A stretch of DNA of 64,000 bases, from assembly GCA_022706685.1 (NCBI GenBank), contig JAKJCA010000007.1, positions 1 to 64,000 on the forward strand, read 5' to 3'. A program made the translations under genes and the position numbers. Each line of letters starts with the position of its first letter. The first letter of the stretch is position 1. Positions 1 to 8,994 of this stretch are shown here, piece after piece. This stretch comes from Bacillota bacterium (GTDB lineage: Bacteria; Bacillota; Clostridia; Oscillospirales; Acutalibacteraceae). Below the pieces are notes generated by a model, which had not been told where the DNA came from, made no database searches, and was given only the letters and a program-made list of their open reading frames with translations.

Positions 1-14
1 TTGTTGTTTCTTCA

Positions 15-74
15 TCAATTCAATTTTAACGCAAAACGGTGAACCGGCCAACCCTTTTGGGCTGACTGGTTCAT
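15..74 (-). CDS. possible 19-residue leader peptide coupled to a gene leaving the window
   Basis: An AGGAG ribosome site sits 7 bases before an ATG, which opens a 19-codon frame ending in TGA. That stop shares its last base with an ATG (TGATG) at 15-13, and the new frame reads MKKQQ before the window ends. The downstream ATG has no ribosome site of its own, so coupled translation is the simplest reading. The peptide matches nothing I recognise. It may be chance, or the start of a gene with a frameshift. Low confidence because the downstream gene is not visible. Confidence 0.2.
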   Translation of the reverse strand: MNQSAQKGWPVHRFALKLN

Positions 75-140
75 TGTTTGCTCCTGGGCTCGTTTTGCAA
101 CGTGCCCTTTTGCCGGAGTGTAACAGTTAATATTGTCGGC

Positions 141-2057
141 TTATTGAATCAGCGAGCCGATGAGCTCAGCATAACGGCCGGGGTCTTCGATGGGAAGGCC
201 CGCAATCAGCAGCGCCTGGTTGTACAGGATTTCAACATACTTTTCGGCGCGTTCGCGGTCTGCAGCAAACGCGTTTTTAAGCGCCTCGAAGTTGGGGTGC
301 GCGGCGTTGAGTTCCAGCACGCGGGAAGCTTTCGGTTTTTCTTCGCCGGGAATGGTGTTGAAATACTTCTCCATTTCAAGGGAAACGGGGCCTTCGCTTG
401 AGAGGCAGACGGCGTATGTTTTCAGTTTGCGCGAGAGTTTAACCGCCGATACCGCGCCGTGCAATGTTTCTTTAACAAAATCCAGCAGTTCGGCGCTGTC
501 TTTTTCCTGCTGCTCGATGCCGCTTTTTTCATCGTCGGATTCCAGTTCCAGATCGGCTTCGTTGACGCTGCGGAACTCTTTTTCCTCGAAAGCGCCGAGC
601 ATCCGGGCGACGAACTCGTCCTCTTCATTGACAAAACAGAGCATGTCGAAGCCCTTATCTTTCACCTGCTCTGCTTGGGGAATGGAGACAGCTCTTTTGA
701 CGGTTTCGCCGCAGGCGTAATAGATATATTTCTGGCTTTCGGGCATGGCGTCGCGGTAGGCTTTGAGTGTAATCGGTTTGTCGAGTTCGCAGGAGTGGAA
801 CAGCAGCAGGTCGATGAGTTTATCCTTGTGCATGCCGAAATCGCTGAGGATGCCGTATTTCAGCTGCCTGCCGAACGCGGACCAGAACTTCTCGTACTTC
901 TCGGGTTCGTTGTCTTTGAGTTTCACCAGTTCTTCTTTGATGCGTTTTTCGAGATAGCCGGCAATAACCTTCAACTGCCTGTCGTGCTGCAGCAGTTCTC
1001 TGGAGATATTCAGCGATATGTCGGCCGAATCGACGACGCCGCGGACGAAGCGGAAATAGTCGGGCAGCAGGTCCTCGCATTTTTCCATGATCAGGACGCC
1101 GTTGGAATAAAGCTGAAGCCCTTTCTGGAAGTCTTTGGTATAGAAATCATAGGGCGCCACAGCCGGGATAAACAGCATCGCTTTGTAAACAACCTTGCCC
1201 TCCGCGCTGATTCGGATGACCTTGACCGGGTCTTCATGGTCGTAAAACTTCTCGCGGTAGTAGGCGATGCACTCCTCGTCGCTGACTTCGGCCTTGGTCC
1301 GCTGCCAGATGGGCACCATGCTGTTGATGGTTTCCTCTTCGATGCGCTTTTCGCTTTTTGTCTTCTTCTTGCCGTCCTCATCGGTTTCATCCGTCTCGAC
1401 GGTATCGTATTTTTCGATATCCATTTTAATCGGGTAGCGGATATAATCGGAATATTTCTTGATAAGCTGGCGCAGCCGGTAAGTCTCGAGAAATTCACCG
1501 TACTTTTCATCGGGCGTATCGGCTTTAATCTTCATGATAACGTCGGTGCCCGCCTCGCCGCGCTGCGCTTCGGTCACGGTATAGCCGTCGGCGCCCCTGG
1601 ACTGCCAAAGATACGCCTTGTCGCTACCGAAAGCGCGGGTCAAAACAGACACTTCCTCGCTGACCATGAACGCGGAATAAAAGCCCACGCCGAATCGGCC
1701 GATGATATTGATGTCGCTCTCTTTTGCTTTTTCTTCCTCGATGGCATCCTTGAAGCCCGACGAACCGCTCCTGGCGATTACGCCGAGGTTGGATTCCAGT
1801 TCCTCCTGCGTCATGCCGATGCCGTTGTCGCTGACCGTGAGCAGGCGCTTTTCCTTATCGGCGGTAATCTTGATAAAGAAGTCGCCGCGGCTCAATCCCG
1901 TGTCGTTTTCCGTCAAAGAACGGTAACAAAGTTTGTCGAGCGCATCGCTGGCGTTGGAAATGATCTCACGCAGAAAGATCTCCTTGTGGGTGTAGACGGA
2001 GTGGATCATCAGGTCCAGCATCTTTTTGGATTCCGCTTTGAATTGTTTTTTCGCCAT
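141..2057 (-). CDS. htpG: molecular chaperone HtpG (bacterial Hsp90)
   Basis: This is the cytosolic ATP-dependent Hsp90 chaperone, 638 residues, the usual family length. The N-terminal GHKL ATPase domain shows FLREIISNASDALDKL near residue 30, the ATP-site DNGIGMT near 85 and the lid motif GRFGVGFYSAF near 125. The middle and C-terminal dimerisation domains follow without a break. The start is the ATG at 2057, not the one three codons upstream, because AAAGGA lies 8 bases before it. A charged stretch rich in Asp, Glu and Lys near residues 220-245 is the usual variable linker. No CIRCE or other heat-shock operator was seen upstream. Confidence 0.97.
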   Translation of the reverse strand: MAKKQFKAESKKMLDLMIHSVYTHKEIFLREIISNASDALDKLCYRSLTENDTGLSRGDFFIKITADKEKRLLTVSDNGIGMTQEELESNLGVIARSGSSGFKDAIEEEKAKESDINIIGRFGVGFYSAFMVSEEVSVLTRAFGSDKAYLWQSRGADGYTVTEAQRGEAGTDVIMKIKADTPDEKYGEFLETYRLRQLIKKYSDYIRYPIKMDIEKYDTVETDETDEDGKKKTKSEKRIEEETINSMVPIWQRTKAEVSDEECIAYYREKFYDHEDPVKVIRISAEGKVVYKAMLFIPAVAPYDFYTKDFQKGLQLYSNGVLIMEKCEDLLPDYFRFVRGVVDSADISLNISRELLQHDRQLKVIAGYLEKRIKEELVKLKDNEPEKYEKFWSAFGRQLKYGILSDFGMHKDKLIDLLLFHSCELDKPITLKAYRDAMPESQKYIYYACGETVKRAVSIPQAEQVKDKGFDMLCFVNEEDEFVARMLGAFEEKEFRSVNEADLELESDDEKSGIEQQEKDSAELLDFVKETLHGAVSAVKLSRKLKTYAVCLSSEGPVSLEMEKYFNTIPGEEKPKASRVLELNAAHPNFEALKNAFAADRERAEKYVEILYNQALLIAGLPIEDPGRYAELIGSLIQ

Positions 2058-2078
2058 GGGTCTCATCCTTTCTTTCGT

Positions 2079-2106
2079 TGTATAATTGCTGGCCGCGGTT
2101 TGTGAA
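2079..2106 (-). promoter_or_regulatory. sigma-A type promoter of htpG
   Basis: On the minus strand TTCACA (2106-2101) is followed after 16 bases by TATACA (2084-2079), about 20 bases before the htpG start. This is a pattern match only. Confidence 0.45.
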
Positions 2107-2129
2107 ACTGCGGCTTGATTGGCGCCGTG

Positions 2130-3134
2130 TCATTGCGGCTGCGACAGGGTCCGGTAGGCTAGGTCCGGGTAATCGGTCATCACCGCGTCGCAGCCGTTGT
2201 CGCGCAGATAAAGCATTTTATCGGCGGTATTGACCGTCCAGTACTGCACGGCAATGTTGTGCCTGTGGGCATAATTGATGAAAGCTTTTGTGCCAAGGTG
2301 AATGATCTCCGTCCCCCAGGGTTTGCGGTAAACGCCGTAGGGTATTTGGAGCAGCGAAAAGCGCAAGTTTCGGGAACTGAGGTCTTCGTTGAGGCGGGAC
2401 GCATAATAAAACTTCAGAACCTCGGGAGGATTTGCGGAGCGGCGCATCAGCGGGCAATGCTCGTCGTAAAACCGGGTCACGGAAGGATTGAAACTTGCGG
2501 CGATGACTTCCCCGAACAGATTCCTTTCGCCGACAATCTCGTACAGTTTCGCCGCGGCTTTCGCGCCCGTTTCTCCCCTGTTCTTGACATCGATGCTGAA
2601 ATAATACCGTTTTTTACCCGAAGAAAGCACCAGGTCCAGAATATCGCCGAGCGTATGCACCCGCAGGTTGGACGGGATCGCGCTGCCTCTTAAACCGCGA
2701 TAGGGATAGCGGCCGTTGAGGCAGAAATGCTCGCCGAGGTTAAGAACCTGCAATTGTTCTATAGTATAATCGGCGGGATATACATTTTTTTTACCGAACG
2801 CTTCCACGGCGTTGCTGGTCGCGTCGTAGGTATTGTTGTGCAGCACGACCAGCTCCCCGTCGCGTGTCAGATGCACGTCGAGTTCAAACAGGTCAATGTC
2901 AAAGCCGGCGTCGCCCAGGCAGTTTTCAAAAGCCATGAGCGTATTCTCGGGCACAATGCCGGCGCCCGCGCGGTGGGCCGCGACGAGCGGCTTGCCGTAT
3001 GGCCGGATAAACGGGTTATCGGAGCTTTCGCAAGGGACTGCCCGGGCACCGGGCTTGTCGCCTCTGGAAAGCGTTGCCGTAACAGCGGCGCAGCGCCCTA
3101 AACGGCGGGCTTTTTGTATCAGACCGGGATGCAA
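2130..3134 (-). CDS. glycerophosphodiester phosphodiesterase family protein
   Basis: GDPD-family TIM-barrel hydrolase, expected to split glycerophosphodiesters into glycerol 3-phosphate and an alcohol. The signature AHRAGAGIVPENTLMAFE, the ELDVHLTRDGELVVLHN metal/catalytic stretch and the C-terminal VMTDYPD are all visible. The open frame extends to 3245, but a TTGACA-N17-TAAAAT promoter occupies 3245-3217, so translation must begin later. The only in-frame start codon between that promoter and the conserved domain is the TTG at 3134, which has an AAAGGGGGA site before it. This gives 334 residues with an unusual basic N-terminal stretch of about 40 residues and no clear signal peptide. The start remains less certain than the function. 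Substrate is not evident from context. Confidence 0.85.
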   Translation of the reverse strand: MHPGLIQKARRLGRCAAVTATLSRGDKPGARAVPCESSDNPFIRPYGKPLVAAHRAGAGIVPENTLMAFENCLGDAGFDIDLFELDVHLTRDGELVVLHNNTYDATSNAVEAFGKKNVYPADYTIEQLQVLNLGEHFCLNGRYPYRGLRGSAIPSNLRVHTLGDILDLVLSSGKKRYYFSIDVKNRGETGAKAAAKLYEIVGERNLFGEVIAASFNPSVTRFYDEHCPLMRRSANPPEVLKFYYASRLNEDLSSRNLRFSLLQIPYGVYRKPWGTEIIHLGTKAFINYAHRHNIAVQYWTVNTADKMLYLRDNGCDAVMTDYPDLAYRTLSQPQ

Positions 3135-3216
3135 GCGCAGTCCCCCTTTGCAGACGTATTTGCCCGGGCGGAAGCAAAAGAAAACCCGCTCCTGCCCGGT
3201 GGACGTTCCAGCCAAT

Positions 3217-3245
3217 ATTTTATGGACATGCGGCGCTTTTGTCAA
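3217..3245 (-). promoter_or_regulatory. strong sigma-A promoter of the GDPD gene
   Basis: TTGACA (3245-3240), 17-base spacer, TAAAAT (3222-3217) on the minus strand. It lies inside the longest open frame and so argues for a start near 3134. Confidence 0.7.
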
Positions 3246-3292
3246 GGACGCCCGAAACGCGGCGGCAAAGCCCGTTCAACCCGTCAATCGCA

Positions 3293-3321
3293 TTGATTTT
3301 AGCGGGCGTTCTATGTATAAT
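3293..3321 (+). promoter_or_regulatory. sigma-A promoter of the dockerin surface protein
   Basis: TTGATT (3293-3298), 17-base spacer, TATAAT (3316-3321), about 80 bases before the start at 3400. It is back to back with the GDPD promoter. Confidence 0.7.
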
Positions 3322-3399
3322 TAGTATGTAATAATATAGCTTTTCACCGCAAGGGTTTCTAACATAACAGCCGTTGCGCAGTACCAACGGAGGAAAATA

Positions 3400-6300
3400 A
3401 TGAGATTCAAAAAGTTCACGGCTCTTGCCGCCGCCTGTTGCTTGCTGCTGAGTATTTTGCCCTTTTCGGCCGGCGCGCAGGAATATACGCTCAACGAAGC
3501 GCTGAACGTGCCGGGGGGCAATCTTACGTTCACCAATGACTCGCTGCGCCCTTGGGCGGTCGACAGCACGTCGGACAGCGGAAGAATATCGGCCGCGACG
3601 GATATCGCGGGCATCGCTTCGGCGACCACGACGCTCACTTTCAACGCCGGTTTGCTGACCGCGGCAAAGGTTCTTTCTTTCGACTGGAAGGTCAGCAGCG
3701 AATCCGGCCACGATTTTCTGCTCTTTCTGGTCAACGGGACCCCGAACAAGTACATCAGCGGCCAGACCGGCGGCTGGACGACGGTTAAGTTCCCTATACC
3801 TTCCGACGCTTCCTATACTTTCACCTGGGTATATTCGAAAGACAACGCGGTCAACGGCGGCTTCGACCGCGGTTGGGTGGATAATGTTCAGGTGACCGAC
3901 TTCGTTTACATCACAGGCCTGCAGGTTACACCGGAAGCCGAAACCGTATATATCAATTATTCCAAACAATTGACGGCGACCGTTGAGCCGGCCGACGCGA
4001 CCATACAGACTATCACCTGGATGAGCAGCAACCCCACCGTCGCCATGGTTGACGAAAACGGGCTGGTCACCGCATTGTCCCAGGGCACCGCCGTGATTTC
4101 CGCCACATCGGACGAGGGGTTTTTCGTTGCGGAATGCGCGGTGACGGTACCGCCTCCCGTGCCGGTGACCGGTGTGAGCCTCGACTTCACCTCCGGCGTG
4201 CTGTCGGTAGGCAACAGCGGAAAACTCAACGCGACCGTTATGCCGCAGTATGTGACCAACAGCAATGTATTGTGGAGTTCAAGCAATCCCTCCGTGGCGA
4301 GCGTGCTCTTCGGCACGGTCACAGCCGAGTCGGTGGGCAACGCAATTATTACGGTGACAACGGTCGACGGCTCTTTTACGGCCACATGCAGCATCACCGT
4401 CGTGGCGGACAGCAGCCTTCCGAACGAAACACAGTTTACCTATTCTCCCGTATCAATGAATACGGCAACAACCAGCACGCTCGGCTGGAATTATTCGCCG
4501 CTGATCAACTATGTCCGCAGTGAAACGGGCAGCGGTGTCATCACCTACGCAAAAGGTTACAGCGTTTCGCTTGAGGCCGGCAGGACCTATACCTTCGGCA
4601 CCTCCGGCAGCACGCTGGTTGACACATACATTAATATATATAATCCGGCTTTTCATGAAGTCGCCTTTGACGATGATTCCGGCGAGGCCAGTTTCAGCCT
4701 GGTGGAGGATTTTGTTCCAACGCAAACCGGAACTTATTATATTCTTGTCAGCGGATATAACGTCACCTCGACGGGCACCTTCACCTTCCATGTCAGCCAG
4801 TTGCCGCCGATTTATGTCACGGGCGTTTCGTTCAATCCTGCGTCGGTCTCGATCCCCGTTTTTCACAGCATGACGCTCAGTTATACCATAGCGCCGGCTG
4901 ACGCGCATATACGCAGTGTCACCTTTGCCTCAAGCAATACCGCCATCGTAACGGTAAACGCGGCCGGAGTGATAACCGCCGTAGCGCCCGGCACCGCGTC
5001 GGTAACCGTCACCACCGTCGACGGCGGGTTTACCGCGGTATGCAGCGTAACGGTTACCTATACGCCTGTCACCTCGGTCAATTTCGATGTGGACGGCGTG
5101 ATTGTCGGGCTGAACAAATCCCGGCTTCTCTCCTGCACCGTATTGCCCGCGGCAGCCGAGTATAAAGGGCTGACATTCACCTCCAGCAACCCGTCCGTTG
5201 CCCCGGTTGACGCCAACGGCAGGGTAACAGGTCTGGCGCTGGGCAACGCCGTCATCACCGCAAGGTCAAACGACGGCGGATTTACGGACACCTGCTCGGT
5301 TATGGTCGTGACCATCAGCACCGGCAGTTCCGCGACGGTCACGCTCACAGCCGGCAATGTATGGGGAGACGGCACAGGCTACCAGATGCTTATGGACGCC
5401 GACGCCACCGCCTACGGCACGCTTTTCCAGGCCAGCGGCGGCCTTAATACCAGCGGGAATGTGCCGCAAAGCGTGTATGACCAGTTCGAATTCAAAATAC
5501 CGACTAACGCCGACGGCGTTTTAACGACCACCCATATTATCCTCAACAGTTCGCAAACCATACTGGTCGACGCGGGGACCTACGACTTCTGCATTACGAA
5601 TCCCGTACCCGGCGACAGGGTTTGGATCGCCACGACCTCATCCGTCAGTTACGGGCGGCGCAACGACTTCACCTTTGAGGCGGGCTATGCTTATACGTTC
5701 ACCGTCACCTACAACAGCGCAGCAAACCGGGACGCGGTGTCGATGACTTCCCAGTTTACCGGAGCGGGCCTTTCCAGGCGTACCGTCAACTACGCCGTAT
5801 CGGGTTCCGGCGGCACGTTGACGGGCAAAACGCAGCTGCTCGTCGACGAGGGTTACGTGCTGACCGCGGCGGATATTCCTGTGCCGACCCCCCAAACCGG
5901 CTATCATTTTGTCGGCTGGAGCACCTCTCCAACGGGTTACACCTGCAACGCGGATGTCACCTTCACCGCAACCTTTGAAATCAACCGCTATACCGTTATT
6001 TTCCGCGACTATGACAACACAGTGCTGAAAACCCAGCTCAACGTGCCCTACGGTACGGCGGCGACGCCGCCGGCCGCACCGAACAACAAGCCCTACTGGC
6101 ATTTTACCAACTGGAGCGTCGATTTTTCGTATGTGACCTCCAACCTTACCGTGGTAGCGGTTTACGCCATTGACACCTACGCGGTGACGCTGCCTTCGCA
6201 CGAGGCGTATACCGCCGCGGCTTACGGTTCGTCCGCTTCGCCGGTTCCCAGGGGCGGCAGCTACAGTTTCACGGTGACATTGACGGCCAATTACAGCGCT

Positions 6301-7275
6301 TCCGTTATCACCGTAAAAGCCAACGGCGCCGTTCTGACGCCATCCGGGGGCGTCTATACCATCGCCAATATTCTGGAACCGAAAACCGTAACGGTGGAGG
6401 GATATACGCTCAACCCCGCAAATTACGCCGCGCTTGACGCCGCGCTGGCTTTGACGCCCGCCTACCCCGATTCGTATTACACACAAACGACAATCGCCTC
6501 TTTCCGAAGCGCGGTGGCCTCCGGCCAGGCTGTTTCGAGAAGCCTCAATATTCTCTCTCAGTCGATTGTCGACGCGGCGGCCAATGCGATTAGCTCCGCT
6601 TTCAACGCGCTGGTTTTAAAAGCCGCGTATTACGTCCAGCTTGACGCCGCCATCGCCCAAACGCCTCCGTATGCCGATATCTACTATACCCCCGCAAGTC
6701 TCACGGCCTATCGAAACGCGCTGTCGGCCGCGCATGCAGTGCCGCGCAACTTGAACATCCTCAGCCAGAGCACCGTCGACGCGGCCGCTGCCGCGCTGAT
6801 ATCGGCATACGGCAATCTGACGCTGTGGCCCGAAACCACGCTGCTCGAACTGGCCGGCGGTTCGCCCCTGAGCATCAACCACTCGACGGGCCGTATCAGC
6901 GGTTCTTCTCCTTACGGAATGACTGCCTCCGCCATGCTGGCGCAATTCACCAACAAAGCCGTCATCACCGCCGTCAGCCCGGACGGGACTCCGCTCACAC
7001 CGGGACAGTTGGCGGCAACCGGCACACAGATCAGGCTTTACAGCAAGGAAAACATCATCGTGGACCAGGCAACGGTCATTGTGGCGGGGGATATCGACTG
7101 TAACGGCCTTGCTCAAGGGCCCGACGCCGTCCTCGCCGCGATGCTGGCCGCGGGCATGCTCAACCCGTCGTCGCTCAGCGCGGCGGCTTACTGCGCGGCG
7201 GACGCCAACGGCGACGGCTTCGTCGACAGCATCGACGTCCAGGCGATTGAAAGGGCAGGCCTGTTTCTGATGTAA
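3400..7275 (+). CDS. secreted multidomain surface protein: BIG2, DUF2436, InlB repeats, FIVAR-like, dockerin
   Basis: A signal peptide ends near residue 27 (FSAGAQ). Residues 30-168 form a beta-rich jelly-roll-like domain. Bacterial Ig-like (BIG2) domains lie near 169-250 and 255-335, a PPC-like domain near 345-470, and two more BIG2 domains near 472-552 and 554-640. Residues 642-787 resemble DUF2436 of Porphyromonas gingipains (GDGTGYQMLMDADA, NDFTFEAG). InlB/Flg_new-type repeats follow (794-925), then two FIVAR-like helical repeats (1006-1140). The C-terminus is a type I dockerin-like pair of Ca-binding loops (DIDCNG near 1230, DANGDGFVD near 1268). No catalytic domain is visible, so I infer a structural or adhesive role, docked by cohesin to a scaffold or cell surface. 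An ACGGAGG ribosome site supports the ATG. No cohesin gene is in the window. Confidence 0.85.
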   Translation: MRFKKFTALAAACCLLLSILPFSAGAQEYTLNEALNVPGGNLTFTNDSLRPWAVDSTSDSGRISAATDIAGIASATTTLTFNAGLLTAAKVLSFDWKVSSESGHDFLLFLVNGTPNKYISGQTGGWTTVKFPIPSDASYTFTWVYSKDNAVNGGFDRGWVDNVQVTDFVYITGLQVTPEAETVYINYSKQLTATVEPADATIQTITWMSSNPTVAMVDENGLVTALSQGTAVISATSDEGFFVAECAVTVPPPVPVTGVSLDFTSGVLSVGNSGKLNATVMPQYVTNSNVLWSSSNPSVASVLFGTVTAESVGNAIITVTTVDGSFTATCSITVVADSSLPNETQFTYSPVSMNTATTSTLGWNYSPLINYVRSETGSGVITYAKGYSVSLEAGRTYTFGTSGSTLVDTYINIYNPAFHEVAFDDDSGEASFSLVEDFVPTQTGTYYILVSGYNVTSTGTFTFHVSQLPPIYVTGVSFNPASVSIPVFHSMTLSYTIAPADAHIRSVTFASSNTAIVTVNAAGVITAVAPGTASVTVTTVDGGFTAVCSVTVTYTPVTSVNFDVDGVIVGLNKSRLLSCTVLPAAAEYKGLTFTSSNPSVAPVDANGRVTGLALGNAVITARSNDGGFTDTCSVMVVTISTGSSATVTLTAGNVWGDGTGYQMLMDADATAYGTLFQASGGLNTSGNVPQSVYDQFEFKIPTNADGVLTTTHIILNSSQTILVDAGTYDFCITNPVPGDRVWIATTSSVSYGRRNDFTFEAGYAYTFTVTYNSAANRDAVSMTSQFTGAGLSRRTVNYAVSGSGGTLTGKTQLLVDEGYVLTAADIPVPTPQTGYHFVGWSTSPTGYTCNADVTFTATFEINRYTVIFRDYDNTVLKTQLNVPYGTAATPPAAPNNKPYWHFTNWSVDFSYVTSNLTVVAVYAIDTYAVTLPSHEAYTAAAYGSSASPVPRGGSYSFTVTLTANYSASVITVKANGAVLTPSGGVYTIANILEPKTVTVEGYTLNPANYAALDAALALTPAYPDSYYTQTTIASFRSAVASGQAVSRSLNILSQSIVDAAANAISSAFNALVLKAAYYVQLDAAIAQTPPYADIYYTPASLTAYRNALSAAHAVPRNLNILSQSTVDAAAAALISAYGNLTLWPETTLLELAGGSPLSINHSTGRISGSSPYGMTASAMLAQFTNKAVITAVSPDGTPLTPGQLAATGTQIRLYSKENIIVDQATVIVAGDIDCNGLAQGPDAVLAAMLAAGMLNPSSLSAAAYCAADANGDGFVDSIDVQAIERAGLFLM

Positions 7276-7297
7276 AAACACTCTGATTTTTTTCAAA

Positions 7298-7336
7298 GCC
7301 GTGCCCGGGCGCTCCGCGCTAAGGCACGGCCTTCTC
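7298..7336 (+). terminator. probable terminator after the dockerin gene
   Basis: GCCGTGCC (7298-7305) pairs with GGCACGGC (7323-7330) around a 17-base loop. The following CTTCTC is a poor U-tract, so confidence is moderate. Confidence 0.4.
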
Positions 7337-7368
7337 ATGGCCGGCCGGGTTCGGCGGCAGCCGCGCTG

Positions 7369-7397
7369 TTGTGATTTCATCATGTTTCTGTTATACT
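7369..7397 (+). promoter_or_regulatory. sigma-A promoter of the YfcC-type carrier
   Basis: TTGTGA (7369-7374), 17-base spacer, TATACT (7392-7397), 37 bases before the ATG at 7435. Confidence 0.55.
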
Positions 7398-7434
7398 CTC
7401 AAACAATATTCTATACTTTCCAGGGAGAACAGCG

Positions 7435-8934
7435 ATGAAAAAAAGCAGCCCCGAGGCAGCCGGCGGCGAACCCGCCGGCTTGAAAATCGACATAAAAACC
7501 ATTATCCCCGTAACGCTGCTGCTGTTCGCGCTGATGCTCGGCGCCGGCGTACTGACACAGGTTATCGCTCCCGGCGAATACCGGCTCGACGCCTCGGGTT
7601 CCATTATTAACGGTACCTACCGGCTGCTGGAAGGTTTCCGCCTGCCGTTTTGGCGCGTCCTCATCGCGCCGCTGCAAGTCTTCACCTCGAGCGAGGCAGC
7701 CGTAGGCATCGCGGTGCTTGTTTTTATCGTGCTCGTCGGCGGCACCTTTATGATTCTTGACCGCTGCGGCGTGCTGAAATACATTATGTCCTCCATCGTA
7801 TCAAAATATGCCGGCAGCAAATACAAACTGCTCGCCGCGGTGATTCTCGCTTGTATGGCCTTGTCGTCGGTGGCCGGTATTCTGGAGGAAAGCATCACCA
7901 TCGTTCCTCTGGCGGTCGCCATATCGCTGGCTCTGGGTTGGGATTCGCTGACAGGTATCGGTATCAGCCTCGTTTCCATCGCGTTCGGCTATACGGCGGC
8001 CACTTTCAACCCGTTCAACGTGGGTGTCGTGCAGGGGCTGTCGGGCATCCCCCTGTTCTCTGGTTTATGGTTCCGGGTGCTGGTTTTCGCGGCGGTTTAC
8101 GGTATTCTGACACCCTATATCATTTTCTATGCCAAGCGTATCGAAAAAGACCCGAAACGGTCGATCGTTTACGAAAGCGACCTCAAGCTCCGGGAACGGC
8201 TTGGAGCCGGCAACGGTATCGACGAGAAGGTGCTGCACAGCGAAAAGCTGAAAAAAGCAACCAAAATATTCGTGCTGTGCATCTCCGGCGTCCTTGCGGC
8301 CACTGCGCTGAGTTTTCTGCTCTCGTCCCTCGATACGATTCCGGAAACCGTGAAAGACCTGCTGACCAACCTGCCCCTCGCGTCGATGGCGCTGCTGTTC
8401 ACCCTCGGCGGTATCCTGGCCGGCAGGGCGGCAGGGTTTCGCAGTAAAAAACTGCTGGGGACTTTTTTTGACGGGGTCAAAGCCATCGCGCCCTGCGTGC
8501 CGATGATTATTCTGGTGATGAGCATCACCTATGTGCTCAAACAAGGCAAGATCATACACACGATTCTTTACTTCATCTATGAAAGAATCGAGGGTTATCC
8601 GCCTTACGCTTCCCTGATGATGATTTTCGCGTTTATCATGGTGCTGGAGTTCATTATCGGCAGCGGTACGGCCAAGGCCTTCCTGATCATGCCCATCATC
8701 ATGCCTTTGGCGGACCTGCTGAGTATCCAAAGGCAGACGGTGGTGGTCGCTTTCTCCATGAGCGACGGCTTCGGCAACATCCTGTATCCGACCAGCGGCG
8801 TGATGATTATCGCCATCGGCCTGGCGGGCATTTCATACGGGAAATACCTGCGCTGGTCATGGAAACTGTTTGTGCTCGCTTTCGGTCTTTCCGCCGTTGC
8901 GCTGGCTGTCGCGCTGGCGATAGGGTATCACTGA
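7435..8934 (+). CDS. YfcC-family (DcuC/C4-dicarboxylate carrier-like) membrane transporter
   Basis: A 499-residue integral membrane protein with about 11-12 hydrophobic segments and a short Lys-rich cytoplasmic N-terminus. Conserved family stretches include GILEESITIVPL near residue 143 and SMSDGFGNILYPTSGV near 440. The YfcC branch of the DcuC superfamily is usually annotated as a basic amino-acid or dicarboxylate carrier, but substrates are poorly established, so I do not assign one. GGGAGAACAGCG precedes the ATG. It is a single transcription unit with its own promoter and ends at a good hairpin terminator. Confidence 0.85.
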   Translation: MKKSSPEAAGGEPAGLKIDIKTIIPVTLLLFALMLGAGVLTQVIAPGEYRLDASGSIINGTYRLLEGFRLPFWRVLIAPLQVFTSSEAAVGIAVLVFIVLVGGTFMILDRCGVLKYIMSSIVSKYAGSKYKLLAAVILACMALSSVAGILEESITIVPLAVAISLALGWDSLTGIGISLVSIAFGYTAATFNPFNVGVVQGLSGIPLFSGLWFRVLVFAAVYGILTPYIIFYAKRIEKDPKRSIVYESDLKLRERLGAGNGIDEKVLHSEKLKKATKIFVLCISGVLAATALSFLLSSLDTIPETVKDLLTNLPLASMALLFTLGGILAGRAAGFRSKKLLGTFFDGVKAIAPCVPMIILVMSITYVLKQGKIIHTILYFIYERIEGYPPYASLMMIFAFIMVLEFIIGSGTAKAFLIMPIIMPLADLLSIQRQTVVVAFSMSDGFGNILYPTSGVMIIAIGLAGISYGKYLRWSWKLFVLAFGLSAVALAVALAIGYH

Positions 8935-8951
8935 TTCGCCGCCCCGCAAGG

Positions 8952-8986
8952 AAAAGCGCCGGTTCTGTCGAACCGGCGCGCTTTAT
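8952..8986. terminator. bidirectional terminator between convergent genes
   Basis: GCGCCGGTT (8956-8964) pairs perfectly with AACCGGCGC (8971-8979). A T-rich tail follows on the + strand and TTTT on the minus strand, so it can serve both the carrier gene and the gene ending at 8995. Confidence 0.75.
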
Positions 8987-8994
8987 ATTGTGCT

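Noticed and set aside
459..2105. A 548-codon + strand frame opposite htpG.
   Set aside because: Antisense shadow of a highly conserved chaperone gene; no domain and no ribosome site.
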